Origin: Eonycteris spelaea
Lineage: Eukaryota; Chordata; Mammalia; Chiroptera; Pteropodidae
Length of the DNA: 64,000 bases
Direction of reading: 5' to 3'
NCBI GenBank assembly: GCA_003508835.1
Contig: PUFA01000210.1
Location: forward strand, 1,926,501-1,990,500
Shown here: positions 45,831-57,714 of the stretch, one piece after another
How positions within the stretch are numbered: position 1 is the first letter of the stretch
Layout: each line of letters begins with the position of its first letter
Notes under the pieces: model-generated
Told to the model about the DNA's origin: nothing
Databases searched by the model: none
What the model saw: the letters and a program-made list of their open reading frames with translations, nothing else
Made by a program: the position numbers and the translations under genes

Positions 45831-47262
45831 CATGAACACATTAGCCATCACATGCCCCTCTTCCCAGAAAACAATATGTTTATTTAATAGAATGTGTAAC
45901 AATTCTCCACACTTGCTGGCCCCACTCAGCTGGTAGAGGCAATGCCTCTAACAGAGCTTCCTTACTATAAGATGACGTCCATAGCAGTGATTGAACCAGA
46001 CCCTTGGGCTTAGCTTTGAGCAAGACAGAAAGATGTATATTCCAATTGCCAAGCAGAAGAAAAGGTGGGCTTTAGAAGACCCCTCTGCAACTGCCCTGGG
46101 CCACTGTGACTCTCCCTATATTTTATCCTCTGTTGGAGAGAGTCACTGTGATCGGGAGGAGGTGGAAGGGGGTGGGAGGCAGGGGAAGCAACAAGAAGTA
46201 TGAAGCTCTGAGGGATGCGAGAGGGCAAGGGTGGTGCTGGCAGTGACCGTGCTGATTGCATATGTCCTGATCCACCCTTCCTTTCCAAGTAGGAGTCATG
46301 CAGGGGAAGGAGGCAACCAAAGAGATGGCAGTCACCATGCTGAGACTCTTTGAAAATAGCATTGTTGTCAAACTCAGAAAACAGTTTCTCACCTCAAATA
46401 AAACATTGACATTTGTTTAATTAAAAAACCTAATGAAGATTTTGCAGACAGAGGGAAGCGGCCAATGCATCTGCTGGCAAAGTCTCCATATGGCCCAATC
46501 CAATGCATGCTCTGTTGCAGAGACAGAGCAGGGCACTCTAGTATTACAGCTGCCCAGCCGTTAAATTGTCTCTGTGGCCTTGCTGGCCACTGGCAGCCAG
46601 AGAGGGGAAGCCTCAACACAGATTTCTGTTTGCCTTCACTTCTCCCTGTAAGAGGAATGATAATATACATGGACAAATCCCCAGGAGATGGTCAGGGTAG
46701 AGATGGGGGTAGGGGCAGAGGGACTATTATGAAGGAATTCCCACTTCCAACCTCAGCAGATGGTGGGATGTTTCAATAAGAACAGGAGGTGGGAGGACTT
46801 AAGAGAGACTGGGAAAGAAGCCCTGTAGAGCTGCTTTCAGCCCCAGGCACCTGTGCAGGAATCCAAATCACTGTTCAGACCATGGCAAGAGCTAGGCTAA
46901 GCTAGGAAGCCTGAATGAAGTGAGTCAGCTTTCTGGAAAGTCCGTTTGGAGACTGACTCTTTTTCAGAATAACGAGGTAGAACAAAAGCACAAGTAGCCA
47001 CCATCCCTGGAGATATACTCACAATTTATTTGTACCTCCAAGAAGCAACCTCCCCTGGCCAAGAGTGACTCTGTGGACCTAAAGATGCTGCCCACATGTT
47101 CCTGGGCTCACCTTTCCTACCTGTTCCCTCTTGTCCCTTCACCTCTCTGGACCACGTCCTTGCTTCTCTCCATACTAATTACCCCTTTCCATACAAACTC
47201 TTCCAGTGAGTCTGAATAAAGATTTTCAGTGGCACCTCTCACACCAGGCATCACCTAAGACA

Positions 47263-47263
<1 letters not shown>
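45831..47263. other. Unique sequence
   Basis: 46010-46400 and 46389-46780 have overlapping frames of 70-104 codons on both strands with no recognised domain. No repeat recognised. Confidence 0.4.

Positions 47264-47317
<54 letters not shown>
47264..47317 (+). repeat. (CA)27 microsatellite
   Basis: 54 bp of uninterrupted CA. It lies in a 94-codon frame (47206-47490) as a His-Thr repeat, which is artefactual. Confidence 0.98.
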
Positions 47318-47320
<3 letters not shown>

Positions 47321-48089
47321 CCATCATGAGCTGTGAGAGAGAATGTCTATTAGTCTGGAAGGTCCTGATGAACAGAAGAAGGGAGGAGAACTTCACCTTC
47401 CTATATGAGGCCGTGCTGCCTAGCTATGGAGCTCCTGCCTTTGCCATTCATTATGTTTCCAGGGCCTTTTTTTTTTTTTTTCAAATTTGAGGCACCACAA
47501 AGACTCCTGCTGTATCAAACTAACTACAAGGCTTCGTTTCTTTGTTCCCACTGGCAAGGCAGGTTAAGCGTAGCCAAGAGAGACATGATGTGATATTGGA
47601 ACATAGTGATGAACTTCATTCATTATCACAACTACCAATATTGTTTTATCATGATAACACACTAAGGGGTGCTAGTCATGACATCTGAGGTGCACCAATC
47701 AGTCAAAGCAGGAAAGAGAGGCAACACCTTAGGGAACCACCAGCTTCTCGAAAAGGCTCACTTGGAAAAGCAAATGTAGTTAGTGGGAGTGCCTGGTAGG
47801 CAGGAAGAATTTAGAATGCACCTCTGGTTTAACTACTCAGAGATTAGAGTGCTGTTGTCTTCCAATTCCTGGGGCAAGGGCTGGGGAGGCTGGGCTCATC
47901 CCTTCCATCTTCTGATATTCTTTCTTCAGGTGGTATCTGGGATTAAGGTGACTGCAGGTGATACTGGATTTTCTAAATGTGTGTGGGGAATGCAGTTCAC
48001 TCTCCCAAATCCATTCTATTTCTCTTCTATTGAATAACAACAGTACTATTTAAGGAAATGCCAGTTCCCCCGGATGAGCCTGATTGATC
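47318..48089. other. Unique sequence with a T15 run
   Basis: T15 at 47467-47481. The frames here (62-84 codons) have no recognised domain. Confidence 0.4.
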
Positions 48090-48480
48090 TAAAGCATATC
48101 TATCCCTCTGTCAATATTCAGTTCAGAACTGGGCTAGTGACCCTATTTAGACCAATAAGATGAAGAGAGGATGCTGAAGAGTGTTTGGGAACTTATCTCA
48201 CTCTCAGGGTGACTGAAAGACACTCTCCCAAGGGATGTAAGCCCAGAAGCATATTGCCTAGGTTGCTGTTGGCAATGAAGGAAGCTAGTTTGGGGAAAAG
48301 GCAACCTATGAAGGAAGAAGGGACTATGACAAAAATAGAAAAATAGACCCTGTTGCTTTATTCACCAGTGCCTAACTCTAGCTTTCTGATTATGTTAACC
48401 AATAAAATTTGTTATGGCATTAACCAGTTGAAGTCATGTCTGTTAATTGAAGCCCAAAGAATGCTTTCTGTAATAAAGAG
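48090..48480 (+). mobile_element. Old ERVL/MaLR-type LTR
   Basis: The 3' part AACCAATAAAATTTGTTATG, 'ggcattaaccagttgaagtcatgtctgttaattgaag' matches the conserved end of MaLR-like LTRs (ccaataaatt...ttgcttaagccagtttgagttgggtttctgtcacttg), with AATAAA at 48401-48406. The 5' half ('cagttcagaactgggctagtgacc', 'tagaccaataagatgaagagagg') fits less well. Ends and duplications are decayed. Confidence 0.55.
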
Positions 48481-48799
48481 TACATCCTCCCAAGTCTGCT
48501 TGGGAGGAGACCATCACCCTAGAGTGGATGAAAGGGCACTAGAAGTGGCCTGGTGGAATAGAGTGCACTGGGATTGGGAAGATCACAGGGCAGAGGGTCT
48601 CTGTGCTTAGTACCAATATACATGCTTCAAGGGGAGCTTATTACTAGGTAGCACATTAATTCATGTTCATGAAGAAGTCATTCCTCTCTATGTGAAGTAC
48701 AACGAATCAGTAGGATTAGGAAAGACTCCATTCTCCCTGCCCTCCCACTCCCCCACTCCCAGCCTTGCCATCCCCTCCATCCCCACCATTGCCCTGTGA
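48481..48799. other. Unique sequence between two LTRs
   Basis: C-rich tract at 48730-48790 (CCCTCCCACTCCCCCACTCC). Nothing else recognised. Confidence 0.4.
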
Positions 48800-49150
48800 C
48801 CTGCAGTGTTCCTTCTGGGTGGAGTTTTCTCCCCCACCCATTTGTCAGGCTTGCATTGGTTTGCTTTTGTTAATGGAATATGAGTGAAAGTGATGTATGC
48901 CACATGTGAGCAGATGATTTGAATGCAGGGTCTGATTTGGTTTGGACCATCTTTGCCCTCTGTCACAAGAAAGGAAGATCTCAGATAGGTGCTACTCCTT
49001 CAACCAGAGACCTAAAATAAAAAGTCCTGTGGAGTAGAGCCACAGATGACCTACAGCCCAATTGTGACATGAATGAGAGGTGGGGATTTCTTGTCACCGA
49101 CAGCTGAGATTCTGGAGTTGTTATGGCAGCCAAGCTAATACAAGTATCTA
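48800..49150 (+). mobile_element. MLT1-type MaLR LTR
   Basis: 'ttttgttaatggaatatgagtgaaagtgatgtatgccac' matches the MLT1 phrase (tttgaccaatagaatacggcggaagtgacgctgtgcca), and GTGGAGTAGAGCCACAGATG with 'cccaattgtgacatgaatgagag' and the ending 'gttatggcagccaagctaata' match the MLT1 3' part. No open frame is preserved. Confidence 0.7.
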
Positions 49151-49539
49151 TCAAGCACAACTATAGTCTTAGGATTCTGCAGAGTGATTTGGAAGACACA
49201 AAATTATGAGATATGGTTTCTCTTTTCTGAGAGTTTACCAACACACTGAGTACCAGAAAGAATCATAGAGTACTGAATTCAGGGATACTTTGTGTACAGA
49301 CTGTGGGGGTCACCAGGATTCTGAGGGAGGGAGACCAGAGGGGACTATACTAGTTGGGACAGCTTCAAGAATAGATGAGACTTGGAAAGTAGTGGATAGG
49401 GTTAACAACATGGAGGTACCAAGGCCTGAGCAGCTGAAGATTCTGCACTGACCTGATCCATCACTGACCTCAGTGAAAGGATGAGGACTGCAAATGCCTA
49501 GGTGGCACACAGCACCTCACTTTTTCTTTTGCCTGCCAG
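49151..49539. other. Unique sequence
   Basis: Nothing recognised. Confidence 0.4.
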
Positions 49540-50060
49540 AGGCTAAAGACTTTTACTTTCACGTTCGAATGAAAGTATCTTAGTATACAAATTATCACTT
49601 TACAATTAATTATGCGGAGCAAGCTATACACATGAGACCTCAATATTATGACAGCTTGAAATTTACTGTTTTTGAACTTAACATGCAACAAGTCTTGCCA
49701 AGTGTATGTTGAAAAGTAGCACACAATTAGACAATTAACATTTTCATTTTGTATATTTGCGGCACATCTGTGGGTCAGCGTAAACATCACAAACAACTCA
49801 GCAGATGATAACTTGACATCCCCCTAAGACTCTGACCTTAAAAACCAATGTTCCTTAATTAGGCTTTTCCTTTCCCTTCTGCCTTTGGGGAGAAGAGATT
49901 GTTATAAAAAAGATATGATTACACCATATTGGAGTCCACCAGGCATCTCGAATGGTTTGGGTTTGATAAATAACAGCAGATTTCATTGCTGAAATCTTCT
50001 CTCCAGAATCTGTAAGCACCATGTGGATATCAAGGGGAATTTCATCAGTATGTTTCTGAT
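49540..50060. promoter_or_regulatory. Candidate conserved noncoding block I
   Basis: AT-rich, repeat-free block with AATTAATTAT (49604-49613), ACACAATTAGACAATTAACA (49721-49740), and an inverted repeat ACTTTCA/TGAAAGT at 49555-49576. Clustering of homeodomain-type sites suggests an enhancer. A 108-codon minus frame (49470-49796) lacks a domain. Confidence 0.3.
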
Positions 50061-50639
50061 TCCTTTACACTTAAATCATTAAAAGATTTTTGAGGGTTTT
50101 TGAAGTCCAAAATCTCTCTGGAGCCACTCTTTTTCCCCCAGGATATTTTTCATTTCTTTTCATAAAATTCAGGAAATTGAATTTTAGCTCTGGATTTAAA
50201 AGGGGAAAAAAAGCAGCTGCTTGCCAATGATAGTGGTTAAGGATTAAAACCCCAATTCTAAAAGTTTGTCCTAGAGTCCTTCCATCTGATGAACATTTGT
50301 GTATCCTCACTGGGCCCAAATCTCAGATGGTAGAGATTTGGCAAATTATGATTCTAGAAAAGAGTTCTGGGGTTGTACTCTTTGCTTTCCTTTTTGTAGC
50401 ATACAGTTTTGGCAAGACGAGCCAGGATAGCTGAATCATACGAAGAAGATAGAACTGTGGTATTATAAGCTGGATGTGGCCTAGATTTCCATCCATCCTC
50501 ATCTCCTGCCCCATCAAGGAAAGGCCCAGCTTGACAAGTATTAAATCTCTTCCTATGTTGTGTCCTGGTGGCTGATGTTGCTTTAGTAACGTTGTAGTCA
50601 ACTCATTCTTTGCTATGCCTGACATAATCTGATTGTACT
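50061..50639. other. Unique sequence
   Basis: Minus-strand frames of 82 and 100 codons (50071-50625) have no recognised domain. Confidence 0.4.
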
Positions 50640-50745
50640 CTTCTTAGGTAAGAAGGGTAAAATCTTCACGTGTCATTCTCCAGAACTAGAGCAGTGTTTG
50701 ACACATATGGATGATAATATTTGATAAATGAATGAATAAATGAAT
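50640..50745 (+). repeat. L2 LINE 3' tail
   Basis: 'tctccagaactagagcagtgtttgacacatatgg' and TGATAAATGAATGAATAAAT match the terminal L2 order, including the GAATGAAT end repeat. Confidence 0.6.
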
Positions 50746-50852
50746 GTAAGTATAATAATATGCAAAACATATTCACCCCTTCACGCTTCTGCACTTGCTT
50801 ATGAATTGTATTCTAATATAGTCTCAGCAGCAAAAAAAGGCAGTCATCCTTG

Positions 50853-50940
50853 TTAGGGGTGGGCCCAGAATCTGCATTTCTGCTAAGTTCCTGGGTGATG
50901 TTGATACTGCTCGTCCTGGGACCACACCCAGAGAACCACT
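50853..50940 (-). mobile_element. MER5A-like hAT-Charlie fragment
   Basis: 'cagaatctgcatttctgctaagttcctgggtgatgttgatactgctcgtcctgggaccacac' and GAGAACCACT match the reverse strand of MER5A (aaatgcaaattc..., ccaggtgatgctgatgctgctggtcc, gagaaccactg). Confidence 0.7.
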
Positions 50941-53429
50941 CATTAGGATCATGTCTTATCAAGAGCAAAACAGGCATATGAGAGAGATAGACACTTCTAA
51001 ACATTTTCTGACACTGTGACTAGAGTATCAAACTCACCCAATCAGTGCAGAAAAACCAGGCTATGGAATTTCATTGTAGAAGACGTTTTCCTACTTAATT
51101 AAAAAGTAAAACAAATGCACTTACTCCCAAAGATCACAGAAGATTTCAATTTAGGGATATTCCCAGTTAAAATAAATGCTAGCTGAAATTTTACTGAACA
51201 TGAATTTAGGTTTTGAATAGAAATTTTGGAGCTAGAAAGGACATTAGTGATCACCTGGTCCAACCTTCTCATTTTTACACCTGTATAAAGTAAGTGAAGG
51301 TTTAGAACTACACCTGGCTCAGTGTCCCAGGGCATCCAAAATGTAAGTTTTATGGGTAATCAGTAATGACAAATGGAGCAGTATAGTTCACGGTATGAGA
51401 TTTTGGGTGGTTGCCACAATTTCTGGTGGCAAGAGAGATACTCATTTTGGGGGCCCTCCACTAGTTTCCTATGTTTAAGGATAGACTTCAGAGTTGGGGT
51501 GAAGTTTCTGGAGAATGAGATGATAGAAGCAGTGGGGTGTTTAGACCTCCCTCCAACCCATCTGTGTCCCTAGTACATGTTCCTGGCTGTGCTTTTGGTA
51601 ATTGTTGAACTCTCTACTTCACGCGGTGTGTGATTACACAGCTTACAGAGGGGGGACAGGGCCGAATTTAGATTCTGTGACTCATCTCCCAAGCTGAGCT
51701 GCCATATGACTCTGCACTGATCTCTGGCATGTTTATTGTTGTCTGGGAAACAGGTTTGTACATTCTCAGAAATATGAGGTAAGCACATAATGATACACAT
51801 GCCTCTCAGAAGAAAGACATAGGCCCGCTGTATAGCAGTTGAAGGACACACGATTTGAGTAAGATAGATGTTACCAGGGAAAAAGAATGTTTGTCATTCA
51901 TTTGCTCATAATACCGTTTCCTCTCCCCTGCATGCGTCTCAAACACAGCTGAGCCTCAAACATAGCTAGATGCTAGGGGTACCCAGTGGATTGTAAGTAA
52001 GCACATAAACATGATTTAATAGTAGAAGAGCAGAATTTGCCATGTCACAAAACTTTCCCCTTCATTTATTTTGACAATTTGGTGTCTAAAATTTATGACA
52101 GTGCTTAGACTGTCCAAGTAGTCATAGTGTAAGGAGTAAAGTCTTTGTAAACTGAGTTGCTTAATCTATGACAAAGTAATGAGCAAGCTTACAGGCTAGA
52201 GGGCAATCATCAGATCTTTGCTAACTAGATAGATTACTGTATTTCTGCATAAACATTCTTCACCACCATCATCAGTAACTCATGAGATATGTTAGGTACA
52301 TTTACATTAAACTATAATGATACGTTCCCTGCCTCCTAGAAATTTATAACCTCAGATTGGGATTGCAAATACATAGAAAGAGTACCCCGATTCCTCCTCC
52401 CCGTGCCTGTGGCAGGCATTACTAATCAAGCAGAGTATTTACTTCCAGCACCTTTCCCAACATTGAATGCCAGGCAGCCACTGCCACCTGATTGCAGTAA
52501 GTGTGTGTACGGTCTTCTTAGCCTATTTTCATCAGAGAGAGCAGGGAATTAGACCTGTCAGACATTTCTATGACATTAGATGGGGAAGGGGAGTATTTTA
52601 CAGACCAAGAACATATAGCATGGACTTGGGTTTCCACACCTTCCAAGTAGTAAATACACATAAAATACTTTGTAGAATTGAGGCAAAGGAGCTTTGTAGG
52701 TTTCAGTAAGTCCGGTCACTCAGCGTAGATGCTTGCACGCTGTGGGTGAAAGAGAGTACGGTGTTAGGTGTAGAGCCACCATTCATGTCTTTGCCCCTGA
52801 GACAGGAGAGTGCCATGACTTTAAACGCTGATCACAGCCACTTACTCTCCTCACTTCCTTCTCTCTGTAGTTCCAGTTGAGTAATTAAAATCACGTTTGT
52901 TAAACTAGTGTGGTTGGCTCAATAAGCCAAGGGCAAGTTTATGGATCGGAGGATGGAAACCACTTTAAACCCTGGCAGTTCCAGCTGTGGTAAGGAATAA
53001 CAATTAGAATAATTGATAACCAGGTCCTTGATGTCGAGTCACCACCCAAGGCCTCAACACATCAGAGGCAAGCCCGAGTCTCTGGCTGGAGTAGATAACA
53101 GAGCTGAGATGGGGCTGTCCTGTTGGCTCAAGCTGCAGTGGCTGAGAACGTGCTTTAGTTTATCAAGGCCAGTTGTGCAGACACTTTTTGAACTGACACA
53201 GTTAGCTGTGGTTTGGAAGAAAATCACTTTCCCTGATAGGGTCTAAATAGAAGTACATGACTTGCAGGTTAGGTACTAAGAAGTTTAGAATTTAAGGGTT
53301 CCTAAGAGGACAGGCAGGAGCTGCTGGACTAAGACGTGTGAGGTAGGCTTAGTTGGCACGTTGCTGAGATCTAGAGAGGCACCTGGAGTCTAACTTGTCC
53401 TTCTGCTTTAAGCAGCAACAATACTACTA
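50941..53429. other. Mostly unique sequence, two SINE remnants
   Basis: 51215-51310 ('gctagaaaggacattagtgatcacctggtccaacc') is an old SINE-like fragment on the reverse strand, and 51615-51700 (TGTGATTACACAGCTTACAG) is probably a MIR core trace. The rest has only frames below 95 codons and no recognised signal. Confidence 0.4.
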
Positions 53430-53695
53430 TTATCATTGATTATCATTTATTGAACAACTACTACATGTTTGACATGATGCTAAATGTGTTTATAATTATA
53501 TATTTAATTTCATCATTTAATTATATAATTTAATTTTCATGCCACTCTCATGAAGTATGTATCATTCTTCCTATTGTAGAGATGAAAGCTCTGAAAGATT
53601 AAATAACTTTCCTAAAGTCAAACTGACAATAAATGGCTAGGTTAGGAATTTGACCCCCAAATTCATGCTTTTAACTACCATGTTTTATTGCCTTT
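53430..53695 (-). repeat. MIR SINE, near full length
   Basis: TTTATTGAACAACTACTACA, 'attgtagagatgaaagctctgaaagattaaataactttcctaaagtcaaactgac' and TTTTAACTACCATGTTTTAT follow MIR on the reverse strand. An AT-rich internal expansion (53490-53535) lengthens it. Confidence 0.75.
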
Positions 53696-54129
53696 ACACA
53701 GTCTGATATGTGCTCTCACTGCTGATTCTTCCTATAAAATGACTTTTTTTTTATCACTAAAAGATGCATCTGTATATCCCAAGAGACCTATCGATTAGAT
53801 GGAGATAAATGCACAGCACTGTACTAATGCTATCAAATCATTGCACTGATGAACAAAAGGTAAAGTTAAATCTCTCTTGATGCTAAGATCTTCACTTCAC
53901 AGTGGAATTTAATCTATTTGATCTGGATTTGGGAGTCCACTTAAAGAAGTCTACGTGTGAAGAGACATTACTGGCATTCTTTTTTTTTTTTTTTTCTAAT
54001 GGGCAGGATCATGGCCCTTTTTTTCTGAAAAAATAATTTTAGGTACTTTATTTCCTGCTCATGTTTTCCTATTTTTCTTAATCTTTCCTGGCTATATCTC
54101 AGAATAATGTTTTAAGACAGATATGTTCT
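53696..54129. other. Unique sequence with T16 run
   Basis: T16 at 53980-53995. Nothing else recognised. Confidence 0.4.
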
Positions 54130-55013
54130 CAGGCATCATTGAAACCGCCCTTCTTTGTCCCCTTTACTTTCTCTCTGTCCTGCATATTCACTTTACTCCT
54201 TATCTAGCTCAGCCTCCAGGGTCCATCACTTCACCCATGGCACTTTATCCCACATCTTTACATCTCTCCTTCCTAAAAAACCCAACCCTAGATTCCCTCA
54301 AGACCTGCCTTCCCTGTGCTTAATCTGGGATGCTGACAGTTGCTGAACAAATCACTCCCATAGTCAGATTGGCCCCATTTTATGTAAATCTGCACCCTCA
54401 ACAGGCTCCGTTGTCCCATCTCCAAAGCCTCTGTGTTTCTGTAGTCAGATCTATCTGCCATTCTCCATAAAGGTGAAATCAAAACTCTCTTCTCTTCTTA
54501 ATCTTTACCACTGCCTTCCCTGGCTCCCACTCTCAGCAGATAATCTTGCCCAACTTCTCCAAGAAAAGAAGTCAACAGATGAGTGTTTTTTCATTGTCTT
54601 GTCTCCAGACCCATCATCTTGACTTCATCCATCCTCATCCTTCTATCTCCCCTCCTGTTACATGAGGAGAATGTACCAATGCCACATAAGGCTATTCCTC
54701 CATCTGTGCTGTGCATTCTCTTCCCTCTTACTTCTAGGGACCTTGTCCTATCAATTTTACCTTCTCTTCTTCTTCCCCATAGGATTAAAGTAGGTGTAAG
54801 TCTTTGCCATCTTAAAAGCAAATAAAACGCAGCAACAACACCCTCCCTTCACCTTGTATTCCTCTGCAGCTACTTCCCCATTTTCTACTCTCTATTTACT
54901 ACCAAACTTCTTGAAAGAGTTGACAACATTCACCGTATTCATTTCTTACCCCCAACCCTTTCACAACCCACAGTGTTCCAGAGTCCATGTCTACCCTTCC
55001 TCATCAACATCTT

Positions 55014-55026
55014 TCTCCGAGGTTTA
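55014..55026 (+). repeat. Target site duplication, left copy
   Basis: TCTCCGAGGTTTA matches TCTCTGAGGTTTA at 55144-55156 with one mismatch, bracketing the insert at 55027-55143. Confidence 0.75.
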
Positions 55027-55143
55027 TTTTATTTATTTTATTTTATTTTTTTGCAGTAGAAAAGACGAGCTTTATTAGAAGGGAAATTACTCTTCCAGAC
55101 ATGGGAGCGGGCCTGAGCAAGAGAAACGTGGCTCAAAAGGGCC
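55027..55143 (-). mobile_element. Retrotransposed transcript 3' end nested in L2
   Basis: On the minus strand the ~117-bp insert ends with CTAATAAAGCTCGTC, then TTTTCTACTGC and an A-rich tail (A7, then TA3-4 units). The AATAAA is about 18 nt before the tail, as at a processed mRNA end. Thirteen-base target duplications flank it, and the first nick would fall at a TT|AAAC-like site on the minus strand, consistent with L1-driven insertion. The source transcript is not recognised: it could be a gene 3'UTR, a noncoding RNA or an LTR-terminated RNA. It is younger than the host L2 because it splits it. Confidence 0.75.
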
Positions 55144-55156
55144 TCTCTGAGGTTTA
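55144..55156 (+). repeat. Target site duplication, right copy
   Basis: TCTCTGAGGTTTA; see 55014-55026. Confidence 0.75.
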
Positions 55157-55679
55157 ATGACCTTGTTGCTCTGGATTGCAATGGCCACTGGTCAGTCTCT
55201 ATGTCACTAGAGTCAATTCTCTCTCTCAGTGAAATATCCTTGCCTTGGCTTCCATGATAGCACAATCTCCTGGTTTTCCACCTATTTTTCTAGGTGTTCC
55301 TTCCCATTTTGCCTTGTGGGTCCCTCCTTTTTTTACTCCTTTCTGAAATGTTGGCATTCCTTGGAGTTCTGCCTAGATTTTTTCCATAATTCCAGAGCAG
55401 GTTTCTCTCCTGAGTTTCATCCCACATAATCTCATATTTACTGGACATCTCTACTTGGAGGCCCCATAAGCAATTCCAGGCTCAACACATCTAAAATGGA
55501 ACTCACTGGCTTGGCCTCCAAACCTTCTCCTCACATGATCCCAATTATTATGATTCTTCTCCCATCACCCCCTCTAATTTGTTCAAACCAGAAATTAGAG
55601 TGACAGTCATCCATGGCTTCTTCTTTTCCCTCAGTCCCTATGACCAATCAATCCATAAATTACTTTTACCGTACTCCTA

Positions 55680-55765
55680 AATAATCCTCATCACTTTATT
55701 CCCAGCATTTGTCATAGTGTCTTATAGATAGTAGATACTCAATGAATAGTGGCTTTATGGCTGAT
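55680..55765 (+). repeat. Extra L2 3' tail nested in L2
   Basis: CCCAGCATTTGTCATAGTGT and 'agtagatactcaatgaatag' form an L2 terminus in the middle of L2 coding sequence that resumes afterwards. It is therefore a second, later L2 insertion. Confidence 0.5.
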
Positions 55766-56045
55766 AGATTAGACATCTCTGGACTCCCTCCCCTCTTCTC
55801 CTTTCCCACTTTCCTAGGTAAGGCCACCATCATCTCTTACCTGCGTGAATCCACTCAGCTGGGTTTCCTGTCCTGCTTTCTTTTTCCAGCTCATTAATTT
55901 TCCTCACTGAAGAAAAAGTGATCTTTCGAAACACAAATCAGGTCTCCTAACTCTCCCACTTACACCATTCAAAGAGCTCTCTTCCAGCACCTAGCATAGT
56001 GCTAAGCACTTATCAAACATTTAAAAAAATATTCATTTAATGAAA

Positions 56046-56512
56046 AATGGTTGAGATCTAAAATAAAGGCATTTCCAGGCATGCCACAAGTTTAATGCAC
56101 ATCCATTTTATGTCATTATTGTATTTGCTCATTTGCAATAAGGAACACATTTGGCTTCTCACACCAGACCCGCAGACTGATCTTCAGCTTCTGTTTTCTC
56201 CCTCCCAGAATATGGCCCCAGAACATCATTTTCTAAAGGCAGGTACATTCGGGGATTTGGAAGAAGGGTTAAAGAAGAGGAGCAGCTTTGCTCCATGAAA
56301 GTCTCTGTCTCTCCCAGCAAATGCGGCTGTTCCTATGCTCACTCTCACTCCTGCTATTGCTTGACTATGGTGATGAACTGAATGCTGGCTGTGTGCTCTA
56401 CCCTGTCCTACTGACACCATCACCTCATTTTCCCTCCTGGTAGCTTCTCCTGCTGTTGAGAATGGAGGTTGTTATCAGCATGATTCACTTCTCAACAGTG
56501 CAGTGATTCTGC

Positions 56513-56566
<54 letters not shown>

Positions 56567-57714
56567 CCCCCTCCCCTTAGAGGAGACATAAAGAAATAAA
56601 AGAAAATTCCTAGGAGTTGTGCTCTCAGGAAAAAAGGAAAGAGGTGCACACACTCTTGAAAAGGTCTGTGCTCTTTTCACAGCTCCCTCCTTCCACAAGG
56701 AAAACAAGGGATGAGGGTTTACAGGATCACAAACCTTCGAAAGGTTTGGCTGATATGCTTCTGCCATCTCTCCACCTGCCACACACTTCACAATCCACCA
56801 TTAACTGGAAAGCTCTCCAGCCCTTCCCCCAGGCTGTTGATGCTGCTGGGATCGACCATGCATGTGCACGTGTCCTGACTGGTGACAGGGGCTGCACACG
56901 TGGATGAGGCTGCCAGGCAGCAGCAGGCCTCCGCTTCTCTCCAGGATACAAATCAGTAACAGGAGCCTTGGAATGAAGAAGGGATGGAGCAGAGAGCAGG
57001 AAAACGCAGTGGCTGCCCCATGACACAGGCATGGAGTCACGGAGGCTGCCTGAAGCATATGGAGGGGATTTACGGATTAAATGGAAGAGGCTGTCAGGCC
57101 GGAGCGGAGCTCAGCATGAAGGCTGAGCTCAAGGGCAGAAGGCAGTGACTAGGAGCTCGCCCAGCCTGCCCTTGCCGCCTCGGCATCATTTCGTCCTGCT
57201 GTCAGTAACCACGTCAGTCCCCATCTTCATTCTCCACAGGGCCCAGGACAGCTAATATCCCAGAGTCACCACCAGGGAGAGCATTAAAATCACCTCAGCT
57301 GCCCCTTGAGACTACCACCCCTCTGCCCCACCCATCTCATCCTCTGCTCCCTTGCTCCTGGCTGAGGTCTCAGGCAGTGATGGTGACGCAGCAGCTTCCC
57401 CATTGCTGCAGGTCTCTGTCTTCTTTCCCTGAACCTCCTCACTGTATCTGAGCAGTCAGTGAACAAGGCTCTTTGCTAAGAAGGGGCTGACAGAAGGCAC
57501 ACACACCTGCATCTGGGACATCCACGTCCAGAAATATAACCAGTACTGTACTGTGCACTGTATACTATATGGCACACCCCTCCCCTCAGTCTTGTCCTGA
57601 TGCCTCAGACTCCTCATCCACACATTACCTCAGGCTTCAGCCTGCCTCTCCAGGAGCAGAGAGGATGTTGGTAAATAAGACATTGGAGGTCTACATTGTC
57701 CATCAGTGGCAATG
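56046..57714. other. Unique sequence with a TC tract
   Basis: Contains (TC)n at 56517-56562. Frames of 85-101 codons at 56617-57058 overlap on both strands and the largest includes an artefactual Arg-Glu repeat made by the TC tract at 56492-56791. 56830-57200 is moderately GC-rich. No gene signal was recognised. Confidence 0.45.
56517..56562 (+). repeat. (TC)n microsatellite
   Basis: About 23 uninterrupted TC units. Confidence 0.97.

Larger units (their letters stand above)
54130..56045 (+). mobile_element. Long L2 LINE copy with RT remnant
   Basis: This copy spans a part of L2 ORF2 to the 3' terminus. Near 54870-54930 the plus frame still reads FTTKLLERVDNI, the L2 reverse-transcriptase segment. 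'atagcacaatctcctggttttccacct', 'tggacatctctacttggaggcc', 'aaccttctcctcacatgatccc' and 'ccaccatcatctcttacctgcg' continue the L2 ORF order, and it ends with CCAGCACCTAGCATAGTGCT. It is interrupted by a retrocopy (55027-55143) and by an extra L2 tail (about 55680-55765). Frameshifts exclude activity. Confidence 0.75.

Noticed and set aside
47206..47490. 94-codon frame with His-Thr repeat
   Set aside because: Repeat is the CA microsatellite and the end is the T15 run.
56492..56791. Arg-Glu-repeat minus-strand frame
   Set aside because: Encoded by the TC microsatellite.
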